From Pseudomonas sp. JM0905a (GTDB lineage: Bacteria; Pseudomonadota; Gammaproteobacteria; Pseudomonadales; Pseudomonadaceae), in the NCBI RefSeq assembly GCF_014700075.1, contig NZ_JACXBU010000003.1, positions 372,001 to 436,000 of the forward strand: a DNA stretch of 64,000 nucleotides. The letters are read 5' to 3'. The position numbers and the translations under genes are program-made. Every line of letters starts with the position of its first letter. Position 1 is the first letter of the stretch. The notes under the pieces were generated by a model that did no database searches, was not told where the DNA came from, and saw only the letters and a program-made list of their open reading frames with translations. This document shows positions 7,591 to 16,311 of the stretch, piece after piece.

Positions 7591-9425
7591 GCCTTCTCCC
7601 ACAGACAGGTGCGATTGCGCCCTTCGTGCTTGGCCCGGTAAAGCGCGGCGTCGCTGCGTGATACCAGGCTGTCGGGCTGGTCTTCGCGGGCCGGGTCGGA
7701 GACCGCGATGCCGATACTCAGGGTCAGTCGCCCGACCGGGCTGCCCGGATGATCGATATCCAGCTCGGCCACCTGTTCCATCACCCGGCTAGCCACATGC
7801 TGAGCGCCGTCTTCGGCGGTGTTGGCGAGGATGATGGCGAACTCTTCGCCGCCATAACGGCAGGCCACATCGCCTTCGCGTTGCAGGCTCTGCTGCAGGG
7901 CCTGGGCGACCCGGCGCAGGGCGTCGTCACCGGCCTGGTGGCCGAGCCGGTCGTTGAATGCCTTGAAGTGATCCACATCCAGCATCAGCAGTGCCAGCGG
8001 CGCGCCGAGACGGCGCAGGCGGCGCCATTCGCCGTTCAGCTGGCGGTCGAAGTAGCGGCGGTTGTAAAGGCCGGTCAGGCCATCCTGCTGGGACAACCGT
8101 TGCAGGCGCGCTTCCAGTTCCAGGCGTTCGCGATTGTCGCGGGAGACGCCAATCAAGTAGTCGCGGCCGTTCAGGCTCACCAGCTGGGCGCTGATCTCCG
8201 CTGCCTGGAGGCTGTCGTCGGCGCGGCGCATCTCGCGCTGGAAGATGCCCGAGTCGCCATCCCGGCGGGCCTGGCGCACCAGTTCCAGCCAGGTGTGGAA
8301 GCCTGGCAGCAGTTGCTCCGGGTCCTCCTTCAGCAGGTGACGGAAGGCTTCGGCGCTGTAGCCGAGGCTGGCGTGGGTGGCCCGGTTCATGTGCAGGATC
8401 TCGCGGCTGGCGAGGTCGAAGATGAACAGGCCATCCTGGCTGAAGTCGGTCAGGTCGAGGACCAGTTGCAGGCGCTCGCGGCTTTCGTTCAGGTCCTGCT
8501 CGGCATGCTCGCGCTGGCTGACTTCATCATTCAGGCGTCGGTAGCCATCCTGCAGGGCGCTGGCACGGCGGGCGTTCTCCAGCGCCAGGGCGAGGGCGGC
8601 GACCAGCAGCAGGCTGGTGAGCAGGCTGGCACCGAGTGCCACCTGGGGCAGGGGCGAGCTGAGCTGTTCCACCAGTTTGCGGGTGGGTGAGAGCTGCAGG
8701 GCGAAGTTGCTGTTGTTGAGCAAGTGCAGCGGGACTCGCTGGCTGAGCGAGGTCAGGCTATCCGGCTGCTCCTGCTGGTAGATGGACTGGCCGGATTCCA
8801 ATAGCTGCACGCTGAAGTCGCTGTTGTCGAGGCTGGCGAGGAGCGCGTCCATCAACGGCTCGACACGGAAGACGCCCTGGAGGAAGCCGTCGAAGGCGTG
8901 GTCGCCCTGTTCATCCTTGATGTAGAGCGGGGTGTAGAGCACGAAGCCGCGCCCGCCCTGGACCAGGGGGAAGCTGTTGGACAGTTGCGCCTCACCACTG
9001 GCCTTGGCCTGCATGGCGAGGTTGAAGTTGGGATGGTTGCGGGTCAGGCGGAAACCGATCGCCGCCTCGTTGCCCTTCTCGGGCAGCACCCAGCGCATGC
9101 GCAGGTCAGCGCCCATCCACTGGATGGACTGGTAACCGGGGAAGTGCTCCATGGCGAAGTTGGCTTCCAGGGTCCATTCGTCACGCGGAATCCGGTCCTG
9201 ATGGTTCCACAGCAGTGCCATGCGGCGCAGGCCCTCGACTTCGTCCACCAGATTGTTTTCCAGTTCGGCGGCCAGAGCGCGAGCCTGGTAGCCGACGCGG
9301 TCGCGGATGCGCTCCTGCTGGGAATTTTCCATCTGTTTCCAGAGCAGCAGGCTGGTGCCGCACAGCGCCAGGAAGAGCAGGGCGAGTGTCGTTCGGACCA
9401 GCCAGGCGGGATGAGGATGCGACAT
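7581..9425 (-). CDS. Membrane diguanylate cyclase with CHASE-type sensor, PAS and GGDEF domains
   Basis: 614 residues. Transmembrane segments at about 9-28 and 262-283 bracket a periplasmic CHASE-like sensor, followed by a PAS domain (about 315-425) and a C-terminal GGDEF domain (about 450-610). The active-site motif is GGEEF at 525-529, preceded by an intact RxxD inhibitory site (Arg516-Asp519, five residues upstream), so it should synthesise cyclic di-GMP and be product-inhibited. The ligand sensed by the periplasmic part is unknown. The gene ends ten bases inside the convergent fliL-like gene, an arrangement consistent with a functional link to motility but not proof of it. Confidence 0.92.
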   Translation of the reverse strand: MSHPHPAWLVRTTLALLFLALCGTSLLLWKQMENSQQERIRDRVGYQARALAAELENNLVDEVEGLRRMALLWNHQDRIPRDEWTLEANFAMEHFPGYQSIQWMGADLRMRWVLPEKGNEAAIGFRLTRNHPNFNLAMQAKASGEAQLSNSFPLVQGGRGFVLYTPLYIKDEQGDHAFDGFLQGVFRVEPLMDALLASLDNSDFSVQLLESGQSIYQQEQPDSLTSLSQRVPLHLLNNSNFALQLSPTRKLVEQLSSPLPQVALGASLLTSLLLVAALALALENARRASALQDGYRRLNDEVSQREHAEQDLNESRERLQLVLDLTDFSQDGLFIFDLASREILHMNRATHASLGYSAEAFRHLLKEDPEQLLPGFHTWLELVRQARRDGDSGIFQREMRRADDSLQAAEISAQLVSLNGRDYLIGVSRDNRERLELEARLQRLSQQDGLTGLYNRRYFDRQLNGEWRRLRRLGAPLALLMLDVDHFKAFNDRLGHQAGDDALRRVAQALQQSLQREGDVACRYGGEEFAIILANTAEDGAQHVASRVMEQVAELDIDHPGSPVGRLTLSIGIAVSDPAREDQPDSLVSRSDAALYRAKHEGRNRTCLWEKAQG

Positions 9426-9476
9426 GGGGGCGCCCCGGGGAATTCCCCTCCGTCATAGCACAGGGCCATGTTCGAC

Positions 9477-9926
9477 TCAACGCAGGGCGAGTACCCCGGC
9501 CCATTCTTCTTCGGTTACCGGCATTACCGACAGGCGGCTGCCTTTCTGCACCAGCGGCATGCCGGACAACACCGCCTGCTGGCGTATCTGGCCAAGGGAG
9601 ATGACCTGCGGAAATGCCTCGACGAACTCCACGTCCAGGGCGCTCCAGGGGTTCTTCTCCGGGCTGGCCTTGGGATCGTGGTAGTGGCTCTGCGGGTCCA
9701 GCGCGGTGGGGTCCGGATAGACCTCTCCCGCGATCCGCGCAATGCCGGCGATGCCCGGTTCCGGGCAGCTCGAGTGATAGAAGAAGAACAGTTCGCCCGG
9801 GCGCATGGCACGCATGAAGTTGCGCGCCTGGTAGTTACGCACGCCGTCCCAGCGTGCCTTGCCCAGGCGCTGCAGGTCGTGGATGGAAAGTTCGTCGGGT
9901 TCGGATTTCATCAGCCAGAAAGGCAT
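9477..9926 (-). CDS. EVE domain-containing protein
   Basis: 149 residues beginning MPFWLMKSEPDELSIHDL, with the WDGVRNYQARNFMRAM block typical of EVE proteins (thymocyte nuclear protein 1 family). The domain is related to PUA and YTH folds that bind modified bases in nucleic acids. ATG at 9926 is chosen over an upstream in-frame start because AGGAG lies eight bases before it. Function in bacteria is not settled. The gene sits between a diguanylate cyclase and the 5-FCL/6S locus. Confidence 0.9.
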   Translation of the reverse strand: MPFWLMKSEPDELSIHDLQRLGKARWDGVRNYQARNFMRAMRPGELFFFYHSSCPEPGIAGIARIAGEVYPDPTALDPQSHYHDPKASPEKNPWSALDVEFVEAFPQVISLGQIRQQAVLSGMPLVQKGSRLSVMPVTEEEWAGVLALR

Positions 9927-10131
9927 GAACTTTGCTCCTGTACGTTCGTCCTTAATTGGGGCTTCCAAGCTTGGAATCTGGCCGACAGCCGGTTGGCGTC
10001 ATAAATTGCGTGTTCGCTCACGTTGCCGGAAAATGCCGCGCTTTAAGCTGCTGCCGCCGTACGGTCAAAACCAAAACAACAATTCGCCATCGGTCATCGC
10101 GCGAAGTTTGCCTGCAAGGGGGAGGCAATCG

Positions 10132-10266
10132 ATGAAACGCAAAAAGCCAGACATCCTCTGGGTATTGGTCATCATTTTCGGCCTGGGTGTAGTTACCACC
10201 GGTTACACCCAGAGTCTGTGGGAACGCCAGAGCAGCGCGCCCATCAATCTGACCCAACAGCCCTGA
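10132..10266 (+). CDS. Small single-pass membrane protein, 44 residues
   Basis: A short gene with a strong GGGGGAGG ribosome-binding site eight bases before ATG. It encodes MKRKKPD, then one hydrophobic helix (ILWVLVIIFGLGVVTTG) and a short polar tail. The positive N-terminus predicts an N-in, C-out orientation. A 9-bp hairpin follows the stop. It is not assigned to any family, but the ribosome-binding site, membrane-helix design and terminator make it a credible gene. Confidence 0.7.
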   Translation: MKRKKPDILWVLVIIFGLGVVTTGYTQSLWERQSSAPINLTQQP

Positions 10267-10278
10267 TCCTATCCCGAC

Positions 10279-10303
10279 CGGCACCGCAAGGACCGCGGTG
10301 CCG
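10279..10303. terminator. Hairpin between the small membrane protein gene and 5-FCL
   Basis: CGGCACCGC pairs perfectly with GCGGTGCCG over a 7-base loop between convergent genes. No strong T-tract on either side; probably a bidirectional transcript end. Confidence 0.65.
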
Positions 10304-10315
10304 CCGTCAGCCTAC

Positions 10316-10912
10316 TCAGTACCAGCCTCTGTCCGTTACGGTCGCCTGCAAGGCCACGTCCCAGCTGGCCAGCTCCAGCCTGTCCACTTTCTGGCATTCA
10401 TGCGCCAGGCCCAGCAGGGTCGGTTTGCGCCATTGGCGTCGGCGTGCCAGGTAGGCCAGGCTGCGGTCGTAGAAGCCGCCGCCCATTCCCAGGCGTCCGC
10501 CGAATTCATCGAAGCCCACCAGGGGCATCATGACCAGGTCCAGTGCCCAGACCTTGCGCTGCTGCGCCTGATTGGCGCGCGGTTCGAGGATGCGGAAGCG
10601 ATTCTTCTGCAGCCGTTCGCCCGGCAGCAGTCGCTGGAACACCATCTTTTCCCGTGGCCAGGCATTGAGCACTGGCAGGTAGGCGCGCTTGCCCCGGCGC
10701 TGGGCTTCACGCAGCAGCGGGCGGGGGTCGATCTCGCCGTTGGTGGGCAGATAGAGGGCGACATGCCGCGCGCGGCGGAACAGCGGATCCTGCGCGAGCT
10801 GGCGGTACAGGGCCTTGGCGGCCTGTTTCTGCTGAAGGGGGGTGAGTGCGCGACGGGCCTGGCGGAGCAGGCGGCGCAGGCTCTGGCGGGAGTGGGATCC
10901 GGCGCAGATCAT
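10316..10912 (-). CDS. 5-formyltetrahydrofolate cyclo-ligase
   Basis: 198 residues. Converts 5-formyl-THF to 5,10-methenyl-THF using ATP. Family features are visible: basic N-terminal RRLLRQARRALTPLQQ, the segment YLPTNGEIDPRPLL and the C-terminal loop GFDEFGGRLGMGGGFYDRSLA, which holds the nucleotide/folate-binding glycines. It lies directly downstream of 6S RNA on the same strand, as ygfA does behind ssrS in Escherichia coli, so it may be expressed by read-through of the 6S transcript. No good ribosome-binding site precedes ATG 10912. Confidence 0.94.
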   Translation of the reverse strand: MICAGSHSRQSLRRLLRQARRALTPLQQKQAAKALYRQLAQDPLFRRARHVALYLPTNGEIDPRPLLREAQRRGKRAYLPVLNAWPREKMVFQRLLPGERLQKNRFRILEPRANQAQQRKVWALDLVMMPLVGFDEFGGRLGMGGGFYDRSLAYLARRRQWRKPTLLGLAHECQKVDRLELASWDVALQATVTDRGWY

Positions 10913-10920
10913 GAAAGAAA

Positions 10921-11102
10921 TAGACTCCCCGGTCGTGCCGCTGTCGGGTTAGCCCTTGAACCCGAAAGTTCAAGGTGGAGGCTGCAGGAGGCGTTAAGGC
11001 TTTCCGTCAGGCGGACATGCACACCGGCCTCAACTTGCAACCCCCGTGGTTGCATTTATCGGCTCAGGGACATCACCGACTGGCCAACACACCAGGGAGC
11101 TG
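10921..11102 (-). ncRNA. ssrS: 6S RNA
   Basis: Read on the minus strand, this roughly 180-nt interval contains the conserved 6S blocks: GGCCAGT near the 5' end, CCCTGAGCCGATA, GTGCATGTCCG, GAAAGCCTTAA, the hairpin CCTTGAAC...GTTCAAGG and the closing strand near GGGGAG. 6S RNA mimics an open promoter, binds sigma-70 RNA polymerase and dampens transcription in stationary phase. Position between zapA and the 5-formyl-THF cyclo-ligase gene is its standard location. Ends are estimated: the 5' end from a -10 box, the 3' end from the pairing strand. Confidence 0.93.
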
Positions 11103-11108
11103 GCGGCG

Positions 11109-11114
11109 AGTATA
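11109..11114 (-). promoter_or_regulatory. -10 box of the 6S RNA promoter
   Basis: TATACT on the minus strand, seven bases upstream of the inferred 6S 5' end. No convincing -35 hexamer was seen at 17 bases. Confidence 0.65.
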
Positions 11115-11204
11115 CCCCAAGAACCATTCAGGAAACTGCTGTGCGTCGGTCCGGCTGCGTCAAAAAACGTCAAGGAGCGTCACTTTGCCGTGTCCGGGCG
11201 ATGC

Positions 11205-11519
11205 TCAGGCCTGCTGTGCGTCCGGATCGGCGGCCAGGGCGTGGTCGACACGCTCCAGCAGGTCACGTACCCGCTCGCGGGTGGAGGTGGCTTCCTGGTC
11301 CAGGCGCTGCTGCTTGTGCAACAGGTCGTGGGTGATGTTCAGCGCAGCCATCACGGCGATGCGGTCGGCGCCGATGACTTTCCCGCTGGAACGAATCTCG
11401 CGCATCTTTCCGTCCAGGTAACGGGCGGCGCTTTCCAGGTTGGCGCGCTCGTCCGCGGGACAGGCGATGCAGTATTCCTTATCGAGGATTTGGACGGTGA
11501 CGGTGTTGGACTGGGTCAT
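11205..11519 (-). CDS. zapA: Cell division protein ZapA
   Basis: 104 residues. The N-terminal part (NTVTVQILDKEYCIACPADERANLESAARYLDGKMREIR) is the conserved ZapA head, followed by a coiled-coil helix (RIAVMAALNITHDLLHKQ...). ZapA binds FtsZ and cross-links protofilaments at the division ring. Its start overlaps the stop of the upstream zapB-like gene by four bases (ATGA), indicating translational coupling. 6S RNA follows downstream. Confidence 0.95.
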   Translation of the reverse strand: MTQSNTVTVQILDKEYCIACPADERANLESAARYLDGKMREIRSSGKVIGADRIAVMAALNITHDLLHKQQRLDQEATSTRERVRDLLERVDHALAADPDAQQA

Positions 11520-11725
11520 GAATCCTGCTCCAGGGCTTTCAGGCGCGAAATCATCGCTTCGACCTTGAGCCGGGCCATTTCGTTCTTTTCGATCAGATGA
11601 GCGCGTTCTTCACGCCAGGCCTTCTCGCTGGCAAGCAGGAGCCGGTTCTGGGCCTTGAGCTGCTCGACACGCTGGATCAGCAGTTCCAGCTTGGCTGTCA
11701 GTGCATGCAGTTCGGCGTCTTCCAT
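11516..11725 (-). CDS. TIGR02449/ZapB-like short coiled-coil protein
   Basis: 69 residues made almost entirely of heptad-like helix (LTAKLELLIQRVEQLKAQNRLLL...). This small family sits next to zapA in pseudomonads and resembles ZapB, a partner of ZapA at midcell. Assignment as a division factor rests on the coiled coil and on four-base overlap with zapA. Confidence 0.85.
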   Translation of the reverse strand: MEDAELHALTAKLELLIQRVEQLKAQNRLLLASEKAWREERAHLIEKNEMARLKVEAMISRLKALEQDS

Positions 11726-11930
11726 GGGCTATCTACTTGGTGAGGAGTGACCGGGACTATATAGGATCGACGCGAGGAAGGGTCAAACCCATAACTGCCG
11801 GTGCGAATTGTCGCAGGTACGCAGATAGGGCGTCGTGGCCGGGCGGCCAATGCTGCCTTCAGGGCGCCAGGCTGCTAGGATACGAGGCCGTCATTCTAGT
11901 GATTGCGCCTTCTGGCGCCTAGCCACCCTT

Positions 11931-12485
11931 ATGTCCAGTTCGAATTCTCCCTACAACGCTTTCGCTGCGCTTCTGGCCACCTCCGGCCAGCCGGTTTCCC
12001 CCGCCGAACTGCATGGCATGCTGCTTGGTCGCAGCTGCGCCGGTGCCGGTTTCGAGCCCGAGCCCTGGCTGGTCGACGCCGAGGAGCTGCTCGGCAGCGC
12101 ACCCCAGGACAGTCTGCGCCAGGCCCTGATCGGCCTGCAGGAAATGGTCAAGAGCGAGCTGACCGGCACCGAAATGGCCGTGGTCCTGCTGCTGCCCAGC
12201 GACGACGCGCCGCTGGCCGAACGCGCCGCCGCCCTCGGCCAATGGTGCCAGGGCTTCCTCGGTGGCTTCGGCCTGACCGCCCGCGAGGGCGCGCTGTCCG
12301 GCGAGGCTGTGGAAGTGCTCCAGGACCTCGCCTCGATCGCCCAGGTGCAGAGCGCCCTGGAAGACTCCGACGACGGCGAGAGCGACTATATGGAAGTGAT
12401 GGAGTATCTGCGCGTGGCGCCCCTGCTGCTCTTCGCCGAGTGCGCCAAGCCCGCCGCGCCAGCTGCCAAACCCTCGTTGCATTGA
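11931..12485 (+). CDS. UPF0149 family protein (YgfB/YecA-like)
   Basis: 184 residues. Features include [13 protein letters not shown] near residue 25, [14 protein letters not shown] in the middle, and the acidic [16 protein letters not shown] near the C-terminus, all characteristic of UPF0149/YgfB proteins. The gene precedes pepP-ubiH-ubiI in the same order as in Escherichia coli. The biochemical role is not established in general; in P. aeruginosa a YgfB homologue has been linked to regulation of AmpD-type amidases. ATG 11931 is the first plausible start. Confidence 0.9.
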   Translation: MSSSNSPYNAFAALLATSGQPVSPAELHGMLLGRSCAGAGFEPEPWLVDAEELLGSAPQDSLRQALIGLQEMVKSELTGTEMAVVLLLPSDDAPLAERAAALGQWCQGFLGGFGLTAREGALSGEAVEVLQDLASIAQVQSALEDSDDGESDYMEVMEYLRVAPLLLFAECAKPAAPAAKPSLH

Positions 12486-12492
12486 CCCTTGT

Positions 12493-12510
12493 GGCGGGCA
12501 CGTGCCCGCC
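12493..12510 (+). other. Perfect 18-bp palindrome between UPF0149 gene and pepP
   Basis: GGCGGGCA, CG, TGCCCGCC reads the same on both strands. It sits in the 39-base gap ahead of the pepP ribosome-binding site. No T-run follows, so it is more likely an RNA hairpin that tunes expression than a full terminator. Confidence 0.45.
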
Positions 12511-12524
12511 CTGAAGGAGCGCGC

Positions 12525-13859
12525 ATGACCCGTATCCCCAAGGCCGAATACGCCCGTCGCCGCAAGGCGCTGATGGCGCAGATGGAAGCCAACAGCATCG
12601 CCATCCTGCCCGCCGCGCCCGTGCATATCCGCAATCGCGACGTCGAGCACGTCTATCGCCAGGACAGTGACTTCCAGTACCTCAGCGGCTTCCCCGAGCC
12701 CGAAGCGGTGCTGGTGCTGATTCCCGGCCGCGAGCATGGCGAGTACGTGCTGTTCTGCCGCGAGCGCGATCCGGAGCGTGAACTCTGGGACGGCCTGCGC
12801 GCTGGCCAGGAAGGCGCCATCCGCGACTTCGGCGCCGACGACGCGTTCCCCATCGGTGATATCGACGACATCCTGCCCGGCCTGATCGAAGGGCGCAGCC
12901 GCGTCTACTACTCCATCGGCACCAACACCGAGTTCGACCAGCACCTCATGGAGTGGGTCAACACCATCCGCTCCAAGGCCCGCCAGGGCGCCCAGCCGCC
13001 GAAGGAATTCGTCGCGCTCGATCACCTGCTGCACGACATGCGCCTGTACAAGTCGGCGGCGGAAGTGAAGGTCATGCGCGAGGCCGCAGAAGTGTCTGCC
13101 CGTGCTCACGTGCGCGCCATGCAAGCCTCTCGCGCCGGCCTGTACGAATACCACCTGGAAGCCGAGCTGGAATATGAGTTCCGCAAGGGCGGCGCGAAGA
13201 TGCCGGCCTACGGCTCCATCGTCGCCGCCGGCAAGAACGCCTGCATCCTGCACTACCGCGAGAACGATGCGCCCCTGAAGGATGGCGACCTGGTGCTGAT
13301 CGACGCCGCCTGCGAGCTCGACTGCTACGCCAGCGACATCACACGCACCTTCCCGGTCAGCGGCCGCTTCAGCCCCGAGCAGAAGGCCATCTACGAACTG
13401 GTGTTGAAGTCCCAGGAAGCCGCCTTCCTCGAAATCGCCCCCGGCAAGCACTGGAACGAAGCCCATGAGGCCACCGTGCGGGTCATAACCGCCGGACTGG
13501 TGGAGCTTGGCCTGCTCAAGGGCGATGTCGATGAACTGATCGCTTCCGAAGCCTACAAGGCCTTCTATATGCACCGCGCTGGCCACTGGCTGGGCATGGA
13601 CGTGCACGACGTCGGCGAATACAAGGTCGGCGGCGAGTGGCGCGTGCTGGAGCCCGGCATGTCGATGACCGTCGAGCCCGGCATCTATATCGGCGCCGAC
13701 AACCAGGACGTGGCGAAGAAGTGGCGCGGCATTGGCGTGCGCATCGAGGACGATGTGGTGGTGACCAGGACCGGCTGCGAAATCCTCACCGGCGGCGTGC
13801 CCAAGACCGTGGACGAAATCGAGGCGCTGATGGCCGCTGCGCGCAGCCAGGCCGCCTGA
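12525..13859 (+). CDS. pepP: Xaa-Pro aminopeptidase (aminopeptidase P)
   Basis: 444 residues. Cytosolic metallopeptidase that removes N-terminal residues before proline. N-terminal creatinase-like domain, then the pita-bread catalytic domain with dimanganese ligands visible: the two Asp in LIDAACELDCYASDITRTF, His in HRAGHWLGMDVHDVG, Glu in MTVEPGIYIG and Glu in GVRIEDDVV. AAGGAG lies seven bases before ATG 12525. One base separates its stop from ubiH, so the genes are coupled. Confidence 0.96.
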   Translation: MTRIPKAEYARRRKALMAQMEANSIAILPAAPVHIRNRDVEHVYRQDSDFQYLSGFPEPEAVLVLIPGREHGEYVLFCRERDPERELWDGLRAGQEGAIRDFGADDAFPIGDIDDILPGLIEGRSRVYYSIGTNTEFDQHLMEWVNTIRSKARQGAQPPKEFVALDHLLHDMRLYKSAAEVKVMREAAEVSARAHVRAMQASRAGLYEYHLEAELEYEFRKGGAKMPAYGSIVAAGKNACILHYRENDAPLKDGDLVLIDAACELDCYASDITRTFPVSGRFSPEQKAIYELVLKSQEAAFLEIAPGKHWNEAHEATVRVITAGLVELGLLKGDVDELIASEAYKAFYMHRAGHWLGMDVHDVGEYKVGGEWRVLEPGMSMTVEPGIYIGADNQDVAKKWRGIGVRIEDDVVVTRTGCEILTGGVPKTVDEIEALMAAARSQAA

Positions 13860-13860
13860 C

Positions 13861-15045
13861 ATGCACCACAGCCAAGTCGCAATCATCGGCGGCGGACTGG
13901 TCGGCGCCAGCCTCGCCCTGGCGCTGCAGGAAGGCGCCAGGGCGCGGGGCTGGAAGATCGTCCTGATCGAGCCCTTCGCCCCCGGCAACAGCTTCCAGCC
14001 CAGCTACGATGCCCGTTCGTCCGCGCTGTCCTTCGGCAGCCGGCAAATCTACGAGCGGCATGGCCTCTGGCAGACCATCGCCCAGCGCGCCGAACCCATC
14101 CTGCAGATCCACGTTTCCGATCGCGGACGCTTCGGCGCCGCCCGCCTCGCCGCCATGGAAGAGGGTGTGCCGGCGTTGGGCTATGTGGTGGAGAACGCCT
14201 GGCTCGGCCAGTGCCTCTGGCAGGCCCTGGACGAGGACGTGGTGACCTGGCACTGCCCGGCCGAAGTGGTCGGCATGCAGGCTCTGGAGGGTGGCTACCG
14301 CCTAACCCTGAATGACGAGACCCAGCTCGACTGCGACCTCGCGGTGCTGGCCGATGGCGGCCGCTCAGGTCTGCGCGAACAGTTGGGCATCGGCGTGCGC
14401 CGCACCCCTTACCAGCAGACCGCGCTGATCGCCAACGTCAGCCCGCTGGAGTCCCACCGTGGCCAGGCATTCGAACGCTTCACCGATGACGGCCCGATGG
14501 CCCTGCTGCCGCTGCCGGAGAATCGCTGTGCGCTGATCTGGAGCCGCCCTGGCGACGACGCCGAACGCCTGGCCCGACTGGACGAGCGGCGCTTCCTCGA
14601 CGAACTGCAGGCAACCTTCGGCTATCGCCTGGGGGCATTCCAGCAGGTCGGCGCGCGCCACCTCTATCCGCTGGAGCTGGTGGAAGCCGAAGAGCAGGTA
14701 CGCTCCAATCTCGTGGTGCTGGGCAACGCCGCCCACAGCCTGCATCCCATTGCCGGCCAGGGCTACAACCTGTCGTTGCGTGACGCCCAGGCTCTGGCCG
14801 AGGCACTGCTGGCCAGCGACCGGCTGCCAGGCGACTTCGCCACCCTGCAGGGCTACGTGCAGCGTCAGCGCCTGGACCAGAACCTCACGGTGGGCTTCTC
14901 CGACCAGGTGACCCGCCTCTTCTCCAACGCCGAGCCGCTGCTGGCCGCCGGACGCAACCTGGGCCTGCTCGGCCTCGACCTGCTGCCGCCGGCCAAACGC
15001 TGGTTCGCCCGCCAGGCCATGGGCCTGGGCACGCGCCCGGACTGA
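13861..15045 (+). CDS. ubiH: 2-octaprenyl-6-methoxyphenol hydroxylase UbiH
   Basis: 394-residue FAD monooxygenase of ubiquinone biosynthesis, membrane-peripheral in the Ubi complex. The dinucleotide fold IIGGGLVGASLALAL is at the N-terminus. The second FAD motif reads VVLGNAAHSLHPIAGQGYNLSLRDAQALAEAL, where GNAA in place of GDAA is typical of UbiH. The gene is tightly packed between pepP and ubiI. Confidence 0.93.
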   Translation: MHHSQVAIIGGGLVGASLALALQEGARARGWKIVLIEPFAPGNSFQPSYDARSSALSFGSRQIYERHGLWQTIAQRAEPILQIHVSDRGRFGAARLAAMEEGVPALGYVVENAWLGQCLWQALDEDVVTWHCPAEVVGMQALEGGYRLTLNDETQLDCDLAVLADGGRSGLREQLGIGVRRTPYQQTALIANVSPLESHRGQAFERFTDDGPMALLPLPENRCALIWSRPGDDAERLARLDERRFLDELQATFGYRLGAFQQVGARHLYPLELVEAEEQVRSNLVVLGNAAHSLHPIAGQGYNLSLRDAQALAEALLASDRLPGDFATLQGYVQRQRLDQNLTVGFSDQVTRLFSNAEPLLAAGRNLGLLGLDLLPPAKRWFARQAMGLGTRPD

Positions 15046-15090
15046 CCGGGTGTGCCTCGAACGGACACACAGGGAGCCTCAAGGCCTGAT

Positions 15091-16311
15091 ATGGAATTGC
15101 GCGCGGATCTGATCATCGTTGGCGCCGGCATGGTCGGCAGTGCACTGGCCCTGGCGCTGAAAGACAGTGGCCTGGACATCCTGCTGATCGACGGCAGCCC
15201 GCTCAGCGTCAAGCCATTCGAACCGACCGCGGCCTTCGAGCCTCGCGTCAGCGCCCTGTCCGCCGCCAGCCAGCGCATCCTCCTGCGCCTGGGCGCCTGG
15301 CCGGGCGTGCTCGCGCGGCGCAGCAGCCCCTATTCCGAAATGCGTGTCTGGGACGGCTCCGGTACCGGACAGATCCACTTCTCCGCCTCCAGCGTGCATG
15401 CCGAGGTATTGGGCCACATCGTCGAGAACCGCGTGGTCCAGGACGCGCTGATGGAACCCCTGCACGACAGCGGTATCGGCCTGATGCCCGGTGCGCGCCT
15501 GGAACGCCTGCGCCGCTCCGGTGACGACTGGCTGTTGACCCTGGTGGACGGCCGCGAACTGCGCGCGCCCCTGGTAGTCGCCGCCGACGGCGCCAACTCG
15601 GCGGTGCGCCGCCTGGCCGGTTGCGCCACCCGCGAGTGGGATTACCTGCACCACGCCATCGTCACCAGCGTGCGTTGTGCCGAACCGCACCAGCGCACCG
15701 CTTGGCAGCGTTTCACCGATGACGGCCCGCTGGCCTTCCTGCCCCTGGAGCGAGGAGGCGAGCACTGGTGCTCCATCGTCTGGTCGGTGACCCCGGCCGA
15801 GGCCGAGCGCCTGATGGCCCTGGACGATGCCGTCTTCTGCAGCGAGCTCGGCCGTGCATTCGAATGGCGCCTGGGCGAGGTGCTCGGCGCCGATCCGCGC
15901 CTGTGCATCCCGCTGCGTCAGCGCCACGCCAAACGTTATGTGGAAGAGGGCCTGGCCTTGATCGGCGATGCCGCCCACACCATCCATCCGCTGGCAGGGC
16001 AGGGGGTCAACCTCGGCTTCCTCGATGCTGCGGTGCTGGCCGAAGTCCTGCTGCATGCCAATGCCCGTGGCGAGCGTCTGGCCGACGAGCGTGTGCTGGG
16101 CCGCTTCGAGCGCCGGCGCATGCCCCACAACCTGGCGATGATGGCGGCGATGGAAGGCTTCGAACGGCTGTTCCAGGCCAATCCGCTGCCACTGCGCTGG
16201 CTGCGCAACAGCGGCCTCAAATGGGTCGACGGCATGCCCGAGGCCAAGGCGCTTTTCGTGCGCCAGGCGCTGGGGCTGTCCGGGGATCTGCCGGACCTGG
16301 CGAAAGCCTGA
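15091..16311 (+). CDS. ubiI: UbiI-type FAD-dependent hydroxylase of ubiquinone synthesis (VisC family)
   Basis: 406 residues, paralogous to the preceding UbiH. FAD motifs are DLIIVGAGMVGSALALAL at the N-terminus and ALIGDAAHTIHPLAGQGVNLGFLD in the C-terminal half. Order pepP-ubiH-ubiI matches Escherichia coli, where UbiI does the C5 hydroxylation; pseudomonads may also have a Coq7/UbiF-type enzyme elsewhere. ATG 15091 has AAGG six bases upstream and gives the usual N-terminus; a GTG at 15052 would add 13 residues without support. Confidence 0.92.
   Translation: MELRADLIIVGAGMVGSALALALKDSGLDILLIDGSPLSVKPFEPTAAFEPRVSALSAASQRILLRLGAWPGVLARRSSPYSEMRVWDGSGTGQIHFSASSVHAEVLGHIVENRVVQDALMEPLHDSGIGLMPGARLERLRRSGDDWLLTLVDGRELRAPLVVAADGANSAVRRLAGCATREWDYLHHAIVTSVRCAEPHQRTAWQRFTDDGPLAFLPLERGGEHWCSIVWSVTPAEAERLMALDDAVFCSELGRAFEWRLGEVLGADPRLCIPLRQRHAKRYVEEGLALIGDAAHTIHPLAGQGVNLGFLDAAVLAEVLLHANARGERLADERVLGRFERRRMPHNLAMMAAMEGFERLFQANPLPLRWLRNSGLKWVDGMPEAKALFVRQALGLSGDLPDLAKA

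Noticed and set aside
12493-12510. Palindrome before pepP as a true terminator
   Set aside because: No T-run, and the ygfB-pepP-ubiH-ubiI order implies one operon; kept only as a hairpin.
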